A stretch of 64,000 nt of DNA from Symsagittifera roscoffensis (GCF_963678635.1 NC_087065.1:56510397-56574396), one strand, 5' to 3'; shown: positions 42,494 to 56,400, numbered from the stretch's first letter. The notes: generated by a model from the letters alone, not told the origin. Program-made: numbers and translations.

Positions 42494-42776
42494 ATTGCAA
42501 GCAAAGATCAAGCCAACTTGAGTTTGTTTCCGTATCTCGGGTGGTTTTAAGATCATTGACAAGTTCTATATCTAAATTTCTGAGAGATTTCTTCACACTG
42601 GACACGTTGTTTTTAACCAAGTCAGTCTTAAAAACGCCTCACAAATTATTCCTGTTTTTTTATTGCAATTTAATTTATTTTACCTACTCAGCAAGCAAAT
42701 CAAGAAAATCTTCTGGTTTTATTTTTGGTTCTTTGTATTTTGACGGAGGTAGCAGGAGTTTTTAATTAATTTTGAT
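42494..42776. repeat. Duplicated block B, copy 1 (283 bp)
   Basis: Matches 43182-43464 at offset 688 with only a few substitutions (for example AGCCAACTT versus AGGCAACTT). It holds LINE endonuclease-region sequence on the - strand. Confidence 0.9.
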
Positions 42777-43179
42777 ATGTAGCACCATAATAATGAACAT
42801 AGTATTATTTTTTTTCTTCACTTATGACAAAAAAAGTTGGACTCAAAAGCATGAATTTTGGTATATCATAAGCTTTGGAGAATATCTGGGGCTTGATTCT
42901 ATTATTTCAAGAGGTTCTAAACATGCCTCAAGTGCCTATTGAGCTATCTCCCCTCACCCCAGAATAGAGTGAGATTGCTCAATTGATCCTAATTGCCTGT
43001 CAACGTGTCTAGTCGAAATCCATCGGACTTCGAGATACTTTTACGAGTGATTAGAAGTGAAACTTACTCAATTCAGTATACCAGTCGTGTTCTTATATTT
43101 TTTTCAGTGAACCCCTTTACTCTCTTCTCAATAATTCAAACTCTCGCAACTCAAAGTGTTCCTCACCCTTTGTTACTAT
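42773..43179. repeat. Duplicated block A, copy 2, between the two B blocks
   Basis: Appears identical to 39406-39812. It is joined to block B on both sides, with TGAT shared at the left junction and a TATTG-type overlap at the right. Confidence 0.9.
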
Positions 43180-43181
43180 AT

Positions 43182-43464
43182 ATTGCAAGCAAAGATCAAG
43201 GCAACTTGAGTTTGTTTCCGTATCTCGGGTGGTTTTAAGATCATTGACAAGTTCTATATCTAAATTTCTGAGAGATTTCTTCACACTGGACACGTTGTTT
43301 TTAACCAAGTCAGTCTTAAAAACGCCTCACAAATTATTCCTGTTTTTTGATTGCAATTTAATTTATTTTACCTACTCAGCAAGCAAATCAAGAAAATCTT
43401 CTGGTTTTATTTTTGGTTCTTTGTATTTTGACGGAGGTAGCAGGAGTTTTTAATTAATTTTGAT
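43182..43464. repeat. Duplicated block B, copy 2
   Basis: Second copy of 42494-42776; see that entry. B-A-B order implies a local template switch or unequal exchange, or an assembly artefact. Confidence 0.9.
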
Positions 43465-45990
43465 TTCAAAAGTTCGTATTTGCGTTGTACTATTTGTCAG
43501 TTCTTCAGGCAACTTCAACTATCAGTTTTTAGAGAAACGGTTGTGGCACTCCACCTCTTTTGGCAATCTGTTATTATTCCTTATAGGGTAATTTTTTCAA
43601 CGAAAACCGACCTGTGTCGAAGTCATCATTAAGCCAAGTCTCCGTAAGTGCAAATACTTACGTGTTCAACATACCTATGACTTCATCAAAATTCTGATTA
43701 ATTGATATCATAATCAGCAATAAAGTGTTGTTGGATCTCATTTTTATAGTGATATTGATTGTTGTTTCTTCAATATTTTGGTTTTGCCATTTTAATAATG
43801 TTTTTGAACATTTTTTAAAAACTGATGGTTATTCAGATGAAAAACTACCACAAAATTGCGTTGACTGGAAAAAAAAACATAAACAAGCTTGGTCTTTGAT
43901 TTAGGTATATGTTAAGTCTGAATTTCCGGTTATTTATCTGTCGAATAGAAACATCAAAGCATTTTGCGAAATAGAAAATCACAACATCAATTTTTGTACA
44001 GTACAATCATGAATTATTTCAAATTTTCTTTCGTTGTTGCATTCAGAACTTAAATTAACGAGGCTACAGAAGAGAAGCATGCAATCGCTTTTCTTCACGA
44101 TAATTTTTCGTGAAAAGCAAGGCATCTGAGAATAAGGCTAACAAAGAACCGCAGAAAACTTTTCCGAGAAAAAACTGTTAATTTTTTAAAATAAAATTCA
44201 ACTTTTGAAACTCCTTTCGGTAATACATGAGTTTTTCCGTTATTCGGATAATCTGTCGAATTGCTTTTGTACGAGCTACAGTTAAACTGTGGTAGCAGAA
44301 AATCGACAGCCAGTAGTCAACTCTAATTCATTAATTTCAACTTTCTGCCTTGCATCATTAAGGATGGGTGAAGCAGAAAATCGAAACTTATTTGATTTCT
44401 TCACTCTTTCTGGTGGGAGTCCTAATATAACCGATGAAAAACCAGCAACCAAATTTTACCTGACAACTTTGCATGCTAATTTTTAACAAGAAGAGAACCA
44501 TGAGATGCTTGAAATTGCATCCCCCAGCCTAACTATTTATTTTTTTGGAAGTGTTCTACTTAAACAGATTTGAAAAGAAAAATTGGGATTTTTAAAAAGG
44601 TTTTTATTTAAAAAATAGAAAAAATTTTTGTTCAAATGCGCTGCTTGACCCGAAACTTTCTAGAAACCAAATTTCAATACTCAAAAGATATGTGTCTTTT
44701 TTTGCAATGCCATAAAAACTTATTAAAAGAAGACAATAACGAAAATGCATTTTTACGTTGAAAAGAATTTTGAAAAACAAATCAGTTTTGCCAAATCAAA
44801 ATTAAGCAAAACAAAAAAAAAGTACAAAAACTCTTTTTTGTCCGTATACGTTAGAAACAATGTATGTTTGCTCAATGTATCGGAACATAAACGTTTTTGT
44901 TGATAAATAGACCAAGTTATCAAGAGTTAGCAGTCTCGGCTTTTGAGTTCACATCAGTGTGTTTTCACTTCTCCATTGCGACTTCTTTCGATCAAGCGAT
45001 AAATTTGCGTAGATGCAGTTGATACGTTTTTTATCTCTCAATTCTGCAGCGTGCTTTTTAATGCTGCCAAGGTTTCGCCTCTCAATTGATCTATTATCAA
45101 CTTTTATCGGGTATTATTTTTTTGGCAAACCTTCGGGTGTGCAAACCTTTGAAAAAATATATTTGCTACTTACTATAGATTCCCGACTCAAAGGGCTAGA
45201 TAAAAAACGAAATACAAAGTGCAGCAATAACATAACTTTGAGAAAAACATGTGAAAAGAGCGAAACATTCCTGGTAGTAGTTGGTGTTGTTTTCTGGTAG
45301 TGCTTGAAAAATTTGCTTGCCCTCAAACATGGTTTTTTGCGCAAAAAAATCACAAAAAACAGTAAGCTGTTTTTTTTTCAGACCCAATTCTCGCACATCT
45401 CTCTGCTCGTTTAAATTATTTGTGAACTAACGATTTCTTTTTAGGTTCCCATTCATTTAGCATGAACATTATCTTAAATAAAGTTCAACTACTGTTGTCT
45501 CGTATTGAATATTCATTGGGCAAAAAAATCAGAGGTTTAGAAGATATAAAAGGTTTCAAGTAGCAGCATAGTTTCTAGTTCTCCCCGAAAAGTTCATGGT
45601 ACGAACTGCGTATTAGCCGGAGAATTTTGTGTTTCGAAGTGTTATTTTTTGATAATTTCTGATTTTTAAGAGCTCGTTTTTTCTTATGTGTATTGCTTGG
45701 TATGCAAAGTTCATGTTTTTTTTTTAGTTTTGCCTTGTATTTAAAATAAATCCTATGCAGAAAGGTCAAAAATGAAAACAAAAAATGAAAGTTAGCTTAC
45801 AAAATACGCTGTAACATAAATTATGCTGTCCGAAATAAAATTGCTGCTTCCTTCAGATTGTCACATTTTTTTGCGGCAAACGATGAACTGCAAAAATTTG
45901 ATTTTTTTCCCTGATAGCGTTTGTTGTTAAACGGTTGTTTAAAACATTTCTCCTAATCTTAGACCCTCCTGATCTTTTCAACAATTTTTT
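43465..45990. other. Non-coding AT-rich stretch
   Basis: No gene or recognisable element. The 95-codon + strand frame at 45013-45300 has no family features and no splice support. Confidence 0.4.
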
Positions 45991-48900
45991 ACTTGGTGAT
46001 TTTCCTTTCATCTTTTCTCTACTTGCTTTCAATGCTATATTTGTGCAATTATGTAAGTGGTGTGAAGCTATGTGTTACATTTGTGTTAACTTTGTAAAAT
46101 TTAAACCTCTTTTTTATTTAAAAATAGATAAAAATTCGGGGGTTTTTGATTCTAACGAAAATTCAGAGAAGTTTGCCACACCACTTGATTATCAGCAACT
46201 TTACCATTTAAAGTGTTATTGAAAAAAAATATTAGGCGAAAAATAAAAAATGCCAACATTAGTGCATCCACGACCATGTTATGCACACAAAAAATCAAAC
46301 TTGCATGCGAAAAAATTTAAATAGATAAAGAAAAACTGATTCGTGGTTGAAAAAAAAAAACATATTAAAAATTTCGTTTTTCATTTTAACCGGGAAAGTT
46401 TTTTTTATTTGTCACCATCGAAAGAATTGCTAGTCGTACAATTTACATATATAGAAAATATTTGATTAGCATTTTTTCGATAAATTTTTTTAAGTACAAT
46501 ACACCGATTTTTGTGCCAAAACAAGAAAAAAAATTGTATGACTAATTCTTTTTCATAGACTTAGTTATGAAAACTAGGACTCAGCAGTTTTCAGGTGAAA
46601 TGTCGCCAAAGTTTTTTAAAACAACTTAGGTACAAATCGCTTTTGCCTAAAAATGCGATACTATAAATAAGCATTATTTTAGCCACGGTCAAGGCCTTTT
46701 TAGACACATACTTTTGAAAATGGCGGACAGAAATTTACCAGCAAGAGTTTATACAAATTATATCACAGCGTGAGTTTGAATTTAACCTCCGAATGGTTTT
46801 TGACGTACAAAATGTTGCAACATTCAGGTTGGTTGGTTTTTATTTAAGTCTGCCAATTTCACTGGGCTCCCAAATTCAAAACTTGAGTCGCGAAAAGTTG
46901 TCGAATAAGTGTAACTCGAATTGAATTAGCCCAATTGTATTTCATCTCATTCAATACGACTTCATCTGTCACTTAGCATTAGGAACGAACCTTGTGCCAT
47001 TCCAATGTCAGTTCATCATTTCAAAGAAAACAATAAAATCCATTTGAAAATAACAATTACAGGTCACATCAAAGTGATTTATTGAGCCCATTTCCGTTTC
47101 TGAACTCTAAATTTTCACGCATTTTTATGACCTGGGTTTAATAATTGTTCCGTTGCAGACATAAATAAAAAATCTAATTTAGTGGGTTAGCTACATTAAC
47201 AAAGCTATCGTTATCTGGTAAACTATGTACTTTTATCTGGGAACATCTTAACTTGTTTTTCTGATAACATTGTAGGTTTTGGGGTTTAAAAGGAAAGCAT
47301 TTTGTCTGGACAAAATTTTTGTGAAATTTTTCTTTAAAAAAGTTTTTTTTACTGAACAGAGTTTGATTACTCATACGGTACCACCTGAAGGGTAATTTGC
47401 CTACTTGTTAGACTCTCAGATAAAATTTTTAAACGTTTTTTTCCCATCAAAGTTATGTGTATGTATATCCGTGGCTTGAAAATGAAATTATTGTTGAGCA
47501 TTTCAGCGCTTTTTTGTAATCAAACATTCAAAAAACTGCAAAAATTTCTTTAAGTTTTTTGTTTTTTTTTGTCAGTTTTTTAAACAAAAATTGTGTTCCA
47601 ATTTGTTTATTTTTTTCATGAATTTCCAATATGTCTGATACCGCGCCAAAAAACGACTTTAATTTGAAAAACATCCGTTTGTTGTATTATTGAGGCTATG
47701 GTCAGAATATTCTGTGCTAATTGCTAATTTGCTATCCTTGGCTGTTTTTTGTTTTCCATAAAAATCAGCTATCACAAATTTTTCACTTGGTGATTTTCCT
47801 TTCATCTTTTCTCTACTTGCTTTCAATGCTATATTTGTGCAATTATGTAAGTGGTGTGAAGCTATGTGTTACATTTGTGTTAACTTTGTAAAATTTAAAC
47901 CTCTTTTTTATTCAAAAATAGATAAAAATTCGGGGGTTTTTGATTCTAACGAAAATTCAGAGAAGTTTGCCACACCACTTGATTATCGGCAAATTTACCA
48001 TTTAAAGTGTTATTGAACAAAAATATTAGGCGAAAAATAAAAAATGCCAACATTAGTGCATCCACGACCATGTTATGCACACAAAAAATCAAACTTGCAT
48101 GCGAAAAAATTTAAATAATTTTTACGTAGAAAAACTGATTCGTGGTTGAAAAAAAAACATATTAAAAATTTCGTTTTTCATTTTAACCGGGAAAGTTTTT
48201 TTATTTGTCACCATCGAAAGAATTGCTAGTCGTACAATTTACATATATAGAAAATATTTGATTAGCATTTTTTCGATAAATTTTTTTAAGTACAATACAC
48301 CGATTTTTGTGCCAAAACAAGAAAAAAAATTTTATGACTAATTCTTTTTCATAGACTTAATTATGAAAACTAGGACTCAGCAGTTTTCAGGTGAAATGTC
48401 GCCAAAGTTTTTTAAAACAACTTAGGTACAAATCGCTTTTGCCTAAAAATGCGATACTATAAATAAGCATTATTTTAGCCACGGTCAAGGCCTTTTTAGA
48501 CACATACTTTTGAAAATGGCGGACAGAAATTTACCAGCAAGAGTTTATACAAATTATATCACAGCGTGAGTTTGAATTTAACCTCCGAATGGTTTTTGAC
48601 GTACAAAATGTTGCAACATTCAGGTTGGTTGGTTTTTATTTAAGTCTGCCAATTTCACTGGGCTCCCAAATTCAAAACTTGAGTCGCGAAAAGTTGTCGA
48701 ATAAGTGTAACTCGAATTGAATTAGCCCAATTGTATTTCATCTCATTCAATACGACTTCATCTGTCACTTAGCATTAGGAACGAACCTTGTGCCATTCCA
48801 ATGTCAGTTCATCATTTCAAAGAAAACAATAAAATCCATTTGAAAATAACAATTACAGGTCACATCAAAGTGATTTATTGAGCCCATTTCCGTTTCTGAA

Positions 48901-49573
48901 CTCTAAATTTTCACGCATTTTTATGACCTGGGTTTAATAATTGTTCCGTTGCAGACATAAATAAAAAATCTAATTTAGTGGGTTAGCTACATTAACAAAG
49001 CTATCGTTATCTGGTAAACTATGTACTTTTATCTGGGAACATCTTAACTTGGTTTTCTGATAACATTGTAGGTTTTGGGGTTTAAAAGGAAAGCATTTTG
49101 TCTGGACAAAATTTTTGTGAAATTTTTCTTTAAAAAAGTTTTTTTTACTGAACAGAGTTTGATTACTCATACGGTACCACCTGAAGGGTAATTTGCCTAC
49201 TTGTTAGACTCTCAGATAAAATTTTTAAACGTTTTTTTCCCATCAAAGTTATGTGTATGTATATCCGTGGCTTGAAAATGAAATTATTGTTGAGCATTTC
49301 AGCGCTTTTTTGTAATCAAACATTCAAAAAACTGCAAAAATTTCTTTAAGTTTTTTGTTTTTTTTGTCAGTTTTTTAAACAAAAATTGTGTTCCAATTTG
49401 TTTTTTTTTTCATGAATTTCCAATATGTCTGATACCGCGCCAAAAAACGACTTTAATTTGAAAAACATCCGTTTGTTGTATTATTGAGGCTATGGTCAGA
49501 ATATTCTGTGCTAATTGCTAATTTGCTATCCTTGGTTGTTTTTTGTTTTCCATACAAATCAGCTATCACAAAT
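45991..49573. repeat. Recent tandem duplication of about 1.79 kb
   Basis: Copy 1 is 45991-47784 and copy 2 is 47785-49573; the offset is 1,794-1,796. Only scattered substitutions and short indels were seen (for example GATAAAG versus ATTTTTACGTAG near 46322/48118), so identity is near 99%. No gene is inside. The right edge coincides with a box B-like repeat copy that is complete only in copy 2. Confidence 0.9.
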
Positions 49574-49765
49574 AATCATCAGAGAGAGTCGAGTGAAATA
49601 TCAAATTGAAGTCCTCACAGTCGTGTTTCGAACCACCTTAAATTCTTTCAAAAGTCCCCAGTGTCAAGAGAACCAGCTAAAAAGTTTTTGTTTTTCGTTC
49701 TAATTCGAGCGAATAAAGCGAGCGAGCAGCCTTACAATAGCTTATTTTAATGGCATAAAAGCTTA
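49490..49765 (+). repeat. Dispersed repeat copy (box B-like family), near full length
   Basis: Contains in order TATTCTGTGCTAATTG, TGCTATCCTTGG, TTGTTTTCCATACAAATCAG, CTATCACAAATAATCATC, GTCGAGTGAAATATCA, AGTCGTGTTTCGAACCAC, CGAGCGAATAAAGCGAGCGAG and CCTTACAATAGC. It is the best guide to the full family layout in this window. Confidence 0.7.
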
Positions 49766-52257
49766 CAATTGCTTAACTTAAAACGTAGAATATTAGTTTT
49801 ACTTGAATGATCTTAAGCTTTTTAAAGTCTTTTACCTCCTTTATGCAGTCAAAAACTTCAAAAATACAAAAAAAAAACGACAATTTGAAAAAAAAATTGT
49901 CGTCAAAATTTTTTAAGACTATGGTCCGATTATTCTGTGCTACTTGCATAGTAAACGCTAAATCTTGCTATTATGTTTATTTCGCTTAGATATTCCGCCG
50001 TTGTCAACGTGGATTTATTATGAAGCAAACTATCTGATAAGGTTTTGATTTTATGTCCTCGCACAATACCGGGAGTGAAGGTTGCAATTTATGTTTTTGA
50101 CCAAGAATTGCGTATGTTTAGACCGTTTCGACCCCAATTTTTATTTGAATAGATGGACAGTCGTCATCAATGTTTAAGTATTAGGTTGTAGATTCCAGAC
50201 CAAAAAAATCAAAGAAAAAAGGCTCTGATCTGAAATGAGCAGCGAAGCATCTGAAAAAGTTCGACCATTAAACTAGTTATTTCTGCCAAAATTTTTCTTC
50301 ATCATCCAGAACTCAATGTTGTTCCGAGCTCATATTCAACAATTTTTAATTTTACCTGTGATAAATTTTCGAAAGTTTATGTGGTTTCAAGTTTGCTAAT
50401 TTGGCCAATTTCGGAAAATTAACGCACGATATAGTTCGCCTTGCTATTGCAAAAGCGGACACTTATTCTGTCTGATAAAATCATTCAAATTGATTTTTTG
50501 TATGGTGATTGGTCAATTTAATACTTTGCTGTATGCGCGTGTGATATGGTTTAAAAAAAACCTGAAAAGTTCTTTGTGTAAATTCAATCAATTTTTTGTG
50601 CAGCAAACACTGCACCGTAGGCCCTAAAAGGCTGTCGGAACTTTCAGGGTTATGCCTTGATACGAGCAGTCTTGTCTCTGACTTATATTCATTTGACAAA
50701 ATGCTATGTGACACATTTACAATACTTTTGCCTATTAAGATAATTGGAAGCCAAAAATTTTTTTTCAACCGATCATTTTTTCCTATTTAGAAATGATCCT
50801 GCTTTATTGGTCAAGAATTAAGTGTCGGTTTGACCCAAAAGTATTTCTTAGCTCAAATGTTCAATCTAAGAAACATCTTTCGAGTTAATTCTACCAAAAA
50901 TGAACAAGCAGAAGTTATAGCATCTGGTTATTGTTGGCTGTTTGTTAAAAATTGTTGATTTACTTGGCAGACTTGAATCAAACTTTTGTGTGAAAATAAT
51001 TCACGCAATTATCATTTTGTTTGGTTGAAGTTCTCAGAACAAAAGTTCTCAAATCAAAACAGATTTAAACAAGGACATTAAGTTGCTGTGAAAGTAGCAA
51101 AAAATGTTCGGACTGATTAAAAAAAAACCAATTCAAAAACAATGATTTTTTTCCTGTCAGCCCTTATCTATTTGGGTCTGAATCACAAAAAAATCAGACC
51201 TGTTTTTCTTGACATTGAAAAAAAAATGCTTTGAGATTTTTTGAATCCAATCGCGACCATTGAGGATAGCACCCTTAATTCCCTACTAGCGTTATTTGAG
51301 GTAATCCAAATCGGCTGCAAAAAAAAACAAACAAACAGACCCTACGCCGCAGTTGAGTTGGGACAAAAAATCATGATTTATTGCTTTTAAGATCATCTGT
51401 TGCCCGTCTCCTAAACAACAAAAAATGGATCTGAATAGAGAAAAAAGAGAAAGTTTTAATAAACCTTGAATTGTTGAAATGCCATGCAGCAAAAATTCCA
51501 CCAAATTTGAAAACAAAAAATGTTTGCTAAATTCGCATTAAAGCTCCAGCCTGTAGATTAGGCGTTGCAAGTCCTTCCATTTATGCCCCAAGCTATGGAA
51601 AATCAGCTTACACTGGCCACTATTGAAACAGAAACCATGCTATGAATTTACAATGGTCCAGATCGAGATTATAACTAAAGTGCTAGCAAATGAGACGTTT
51701 TTTTGCAAGTTTGGTTTTAAAAAAATAGGTTCATTGTCTTACACTACTCTCGCTAGCTTGCTTGTGTTGTCCAAACTTGAGTTAGTTTTTGTTTTTAACT
51801 TGAACTTTACGAGGTATTTATTCTATGTTCGACTATTCTTCGATGTATGGCCGGGATTTTTTGAACTTCTGTTCAAATTAACATTTGTAATTTCTGTTTG
51901 AAATATGCTTCGAATTCGAGGGCGAGACTAAGTTTTTCCGGACGAAAGTTTTTTGGCCGAACAGCAATCATCTTTCATCAGAGTGATAGAACGCTTCAAT
52001 TGACAACGTAAGCGGCAAACCTTCGTCTCTGCTGTGTCGTCAGTTTTCATAATCATTATTTATCAAAAGTTTTCTTCTCAAGGTGAAACTTGAATACTCT
52101 CACTGCCTTTCAACGTGTTTGATAGAATTTTTTGGTTAAAAAGGTATGCAGTTTTGAAACGAAGTTTTCCAATGAAAATTTTTTTGATGGAAATATTTCA
52201 GGTTTTTTGACAATATTTCTCCTGAATCCAATGATTATTACAAAAAGATAAATTTTG
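49766..52257. other. Non-coding stretch left of the Gypsy element
   Basis: No gene recognised on either strand. TCCGATTATTCTGTGCTACTT at about 49925 and a degenerate counterpart near 51090 are fragments of the box B-like family. Confidence 0.4.
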
Positions 52258-52262
52258 CCCCT

Positions 52263-52475
52263 TGTTGCGAATCTTACCATTCGTCTTATTTCATTTATTT
52301 AGTCTTAAAGTATCTTAACTGGTTAATTTAGATTTGACCTTGTTATCTTCATTCTCTCCGACGGAGATAATGACCGCTCACTTTTTAATGTTTTAATTTA
52401 GAGATTATTTCACTTTTTAAACATATATTATTTGTAACTAAGTAGAATTATCCGTAACAAAGAAACATTTTATCA
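52263..52475 (+). repeat. 5' LTR (213 bp)
   Basis: TGTTGCGAATC...TTTTATCA. Four substitutions relative to the 3' LTR. Its last base overlaps the A of an ATG formed with the primer-binding site. Confidence 0.93.
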
Positions 52476-53484
52476 TGGCGCAGTCAAACAGCAACGAATC
52501 AAACGTGAGAGGTATACCTTCATTTTGACAAAACCACACAGTGGACCCACCAATTCCATGGGAAGAGTGGAGGGATCTATTCCAGCTAGCAATAATCGCA
52601 AAGGAGAATATCGATATCGAAAATCTCTTGAATCCATCGGAACGATATCAACCACTTCCCCCAACATTGGAAAATCCGCCGGAAAATGAATCCGACGCTC
52701 AAAAACATCTCGCATCGAGAGGAATATTCGAGAACAAAAGAGATTCGATGATGAAGAAATGGCCTCAATAAAGTCAGAAACCAAGAAATTCAACAGCATG
52801 AGACTGGAAGAGGCGGAAAAAAAACTCAGATCCATACTCTATCTAGCCCTCGGAAACGAAGGAAAGAAAATTTTCGGCCAAAAGTTCACGAGAGTTAAGG
52901 TTTTACAAGTTTCTTTCAAAGAATTTTGGGAAAATTTGTCCGTAGCTTTTGTGAGAAAGACAAACATAACCTTCGAAAGACACAAGCTATTAAACAGAAA
53001 ACAGAGGGACAGAGAATCATTAGAACAATTCTGGGGGGCACTTGCAGAAATGGCAAAAAGATGTAATATTCCCACAGGAGAAGATGAATGGATTCGAGAT
53101 ATTTTTATCAATAACATGAAGAACTCGGACATCCAACGGAAACTTCTCACGGAAACCCTACCTCCACTAGAAGCCTTAAATGCAGCCCTGAGTGACGAAA
53201 AAGGAATAACAAACCACATCAAAATGACGAGTACTTTTAAATCCAACGGATATTCTTCCAAAAAATATTTTAATCATTTTAATGTAAAAAGAGAACCCAC
53301 CCTAAACATCGAAAGAACTAACACATGTATGAAATGCGGCGGAAATTTTACAAAAGGACATCTAGTGGTTTGCCCCGCTAAAGATACGACTTGTACGACT
53401 TGTAAATATCGAGGACATTTTACTAGACTCTGTAAATCACGCCGTAAAAATGTAAATATTGTGGATAATACAAATTGTAAATAA
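52475..53484 (+). pseudogene. gag of the Gypsy element (disrupted)
   Basis: A capsid-like helical region lies around 52850-53200 (FKEFWENLSVAF, RESLEQFWGALAEMAKRC, the usual Gypsy/retrotransposon gag style). Two Cys clusters follow: an atypical CX2CX7HX3C and a canonical zinc knuckle CX2CX4HX4C at about 53390-53433, for nucleic acid binding. The frame from the ATG at the LTR/PBS junction meets TGA at 52526 and changes frame near 52765. The last bases overlap the pol frame, which lies +1 relative to gag. Confidence 0.85.
52476..52492 (+). other. Primer-binding site
   Basis: TGGCGCAGTC directly abuts the LTR and begins with the TGG expected to pair with the CCA end of a tRNA. The first ten bases resemble sites complementary to tRNA-Ser in insect Gypsy elements; the tRNA identity is inference. 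Confidence 0.75.
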
Positions 53485-56400
53485 TACAGATCATAATTAT
53501 CCTTCGGAACAACCGGATGTACATATCGACCACGCTAATAGAGAATGCTGTGGAATAATCAACGCATGGTCGGAGTCCGGACAGAGCGATAACGATGTTA
53601 ACTCTGTATTAAACGTAACAACTATCTACGACGATCAAAGAAAGGAACTGAAGAAACTACTAAATATCCGCTTAGGAAATGAAAACCGAGAAATTCTCAA
53701 TATACAGGTGGATTCAGCAAGCCCTATAAGCTTCCTTAAACAGAATGTGTTACACGAGTTGAAGTTACGAGACCCTTATGTGAAAATATATCCAGTGGAT
53801 GAAGCGACTAAAGAACTCTATTGCGGATTTACGAACAATGCAATAAATATCACTGGAAAGGTAATCGTCCCAATTTTCTCAAATGGATGGTCCCACAAGG
53901 AATGCAACTTCTTCTTAACTCAAGGCCATGAAAGAAACATCTTGGGAAACGACAATTTACCAAAAGTCGGAATCGAAGTTTCACAAAAACAATACACAAC
54001 ACTCACCAACAAGAGAATTTGTAAGTCTATCAATTCAGTTACCTCACTTGACCCAGATAATGAAATAGAAATGATTTCCAAAACCTTCAAACAATTATTC
54101 CTTCGGATTGAAAAAATAAAAAATCAAACAAAAATAACACACTTTCACGAACCACTAAAGCCAATTCAACTAAAAGGCAGGAGGGTCCCCTTACACTTAC
54201 TGGATTCAGTAAAATCAGAATTATACAGACTTAAATCTGAAGGATACATCAAAAAATTAGAAAACTGTGACGAGGACAGATTTTTTAGTCCGATAGTTAT
54301 CACTTGTAAAAAAGACAAATCGATAAAGATAGCTCTAGATTCAAAATTTATCAACAAACAAATTTACAAGAACAAATATCAGATGCCCAAAATACACGAA
54401 TTAGTGGATAACGTAGCGGCTCAAATTTCAAACAATTCCGCCGGAGAAGTATGGTTTACAAGTCTAGACCTAAAGAATGCATATAGTCAACTCCGCTAGA
54501 CAATTTTACTAGCAGCCATTGCAATTTTAGCCTAGTTGGCGGAGATATAACAGGCACTTATCAATTTTTAACCGGTTTTTACGGACTCGGCGATATGCCA
54601 AACGAGTTTCAAAGAGTCATGGACTCAACTCTGGGAAATATTCCTTTTACAAATTGTTACCTTGACGACATATTAGTCGCTTCCAAAGGAAGTTTTAACG
54701 ATCACAAGAAAATTGTTCATAAAATTTTATCAACGCTAGATAGTTACAATTTCGCAGTTAAATGGTCGAAATGCAAATTCTTCCAAAAAGAAATTGAATG
54801 GCTCGGCTTTAAAATATCGAAATCCGGAATCGGCCCACTGTTCGATAAAACCAAGGCAATCAAAGATATTCCAATTCCAAAGAATCTAAAAGAATTAAGA
54901 TCATTCTTCGGGTCAACTAATCAGTACATTAAATTTGTACCAAATTTAGCATCCCTCGGAAGCCCGCTTAGACCTCTTTTAAACATGAAGTCAATTTTCC
55001 TTTGGAACGAAGATCACTCAAAATCATTCGATAAGATTAAATCAGAAATAGTAAATATTACTGAAAACACCCACTTCGAGGTAAAAAAAGCCCACGAGAG
55101 TAAAAATCGATGCTTCACATAATGGGTTAGGTACATCCCTTGAACTCCATGAGAACGTTTGGAAAACAGTGTCATTTGCTTCAAGATTTTAAAATCCTCA
55201 TGAATCCAAATATTCAACAAACGAATTAGAGTTATTAGGAGTTGTATGGGCGGTGGAACATTACAAAATTTATCTCTACGGCTCCGAATTCGAAATTATT
55301 ACCGACCACAAAGCTCTCCTTTCCACTTTTTCACCTAATCACGGAAACAAAACGTACCATAGCCGATTGACAAGATGGGTAGATCGTCTTCTACCAATCA
55401 ATTTTACTATCAAGCATTTAGCGGGAAAAGATATGGGTTTTACCGACTTAATTTCAAGAACTCCTTCGGGTAAAGCAATTCCCCCATCACATTAAGACGA
55501 AGAATTCGTAGTTGCAACTACCAAAAAATATATAATGCACTCAATCCTTTGGATAATGAAAATCCATTACGTAATTCAATTAATTCAATTTCGGAAAGTT
55601 CCCAGTACACGAAATTACGAAATCACGTAATAATTACAGCATTGAATTTCGTCAATTCTTCCATCTCAATCTGCAATCAAAAACACTATAGAACAGAATT
55701 TTGTAACTCTAAATGTATTCCCTCGGATTTCTCAAGTTTCCAAATTTCCTCAGAGCACAAAAAGTTAGTAACTAAATTTCGAGAAAACCTCAAGTTACCT
55801 GAAAGACCTTTGGATTTAAATACATTATTCAATGCAAAGTTGGTTGCTTTATTAACGGAAGATGATGAGATGTTAAACCCAATTGTGAAGGCTTTACAGA
55901 AAAAAGTAAAAAACATCAACGCCAATTCCCGTTATTTACACCAATTTTCGAAAGACCTTCATGAATCCGACGGACTATTATATATGGATGGAAAATTGGT
56001 TATTCCGTTTACACTTAGAAACGCCCTTTCAAAAACTTTACATGAATCTCACCCTAGCCAATTCGGTATGAAATACCTGGCACAAAATCTTTGGTGGCCA
56101 CATATAAACCGGCAAATTTACTTCCACGGGATTAATTGCACACAATGCACCCAAACCGGTAAGAATATAAAAAGCATCATACCAACTACACAAATTAGCG
56201 AACTTCCCGCTTTATTTGAACCTAATGAGGAATTAAACCTAGATTTTGCCGGCCCATTAGATAACAACTGGGGAAACAATAAATACATCTTATTATGTAT
56301 AGATCGTTTTTCAAAATTCCCATCAGCAAAAATTACATCTTCAACGTCATCAAACACGGTAATCGAATTCCTGCAAGATTATTTTTATCTCCATGGGATT

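Larger units (their letters stand above)
40300..43464 (-). mobile_element. Decayed LINE (non-LTR retrotransposon) with internal rearrangement
   Basis: On the - strand, reverse-transcriptase motifs of the LINE type appear in order: LDISKAFDTVDH at 41440-41406 (catalytic Asp block), an STYLKDRFQYEV-like segment, YGVSRGSILRLFLFLLYMND around 41285-41200 (family YGVPQGSILGPLLF), and WLIENNSTINQDK around 41100-41050. Upstream, 42550-42400 encodes VSGHHSIHMTF, resembling the SDHxP end of the apurinic-type endonuclease domain. Several stops interrupt the frame. A Jockey/CR1/L2-type affinity is inference. The 156-codon frame at 40816-40346 lies downstream of the RT region and is unassigned. The 5' part is disturbed by blocks A and B. 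Confidence 0.75.

Noticed and set aside
45013-45300. 95-codon + strand frame
   Set aside because: No motif, no splice support, overlapping antisense frames of equal quality; probably chance.
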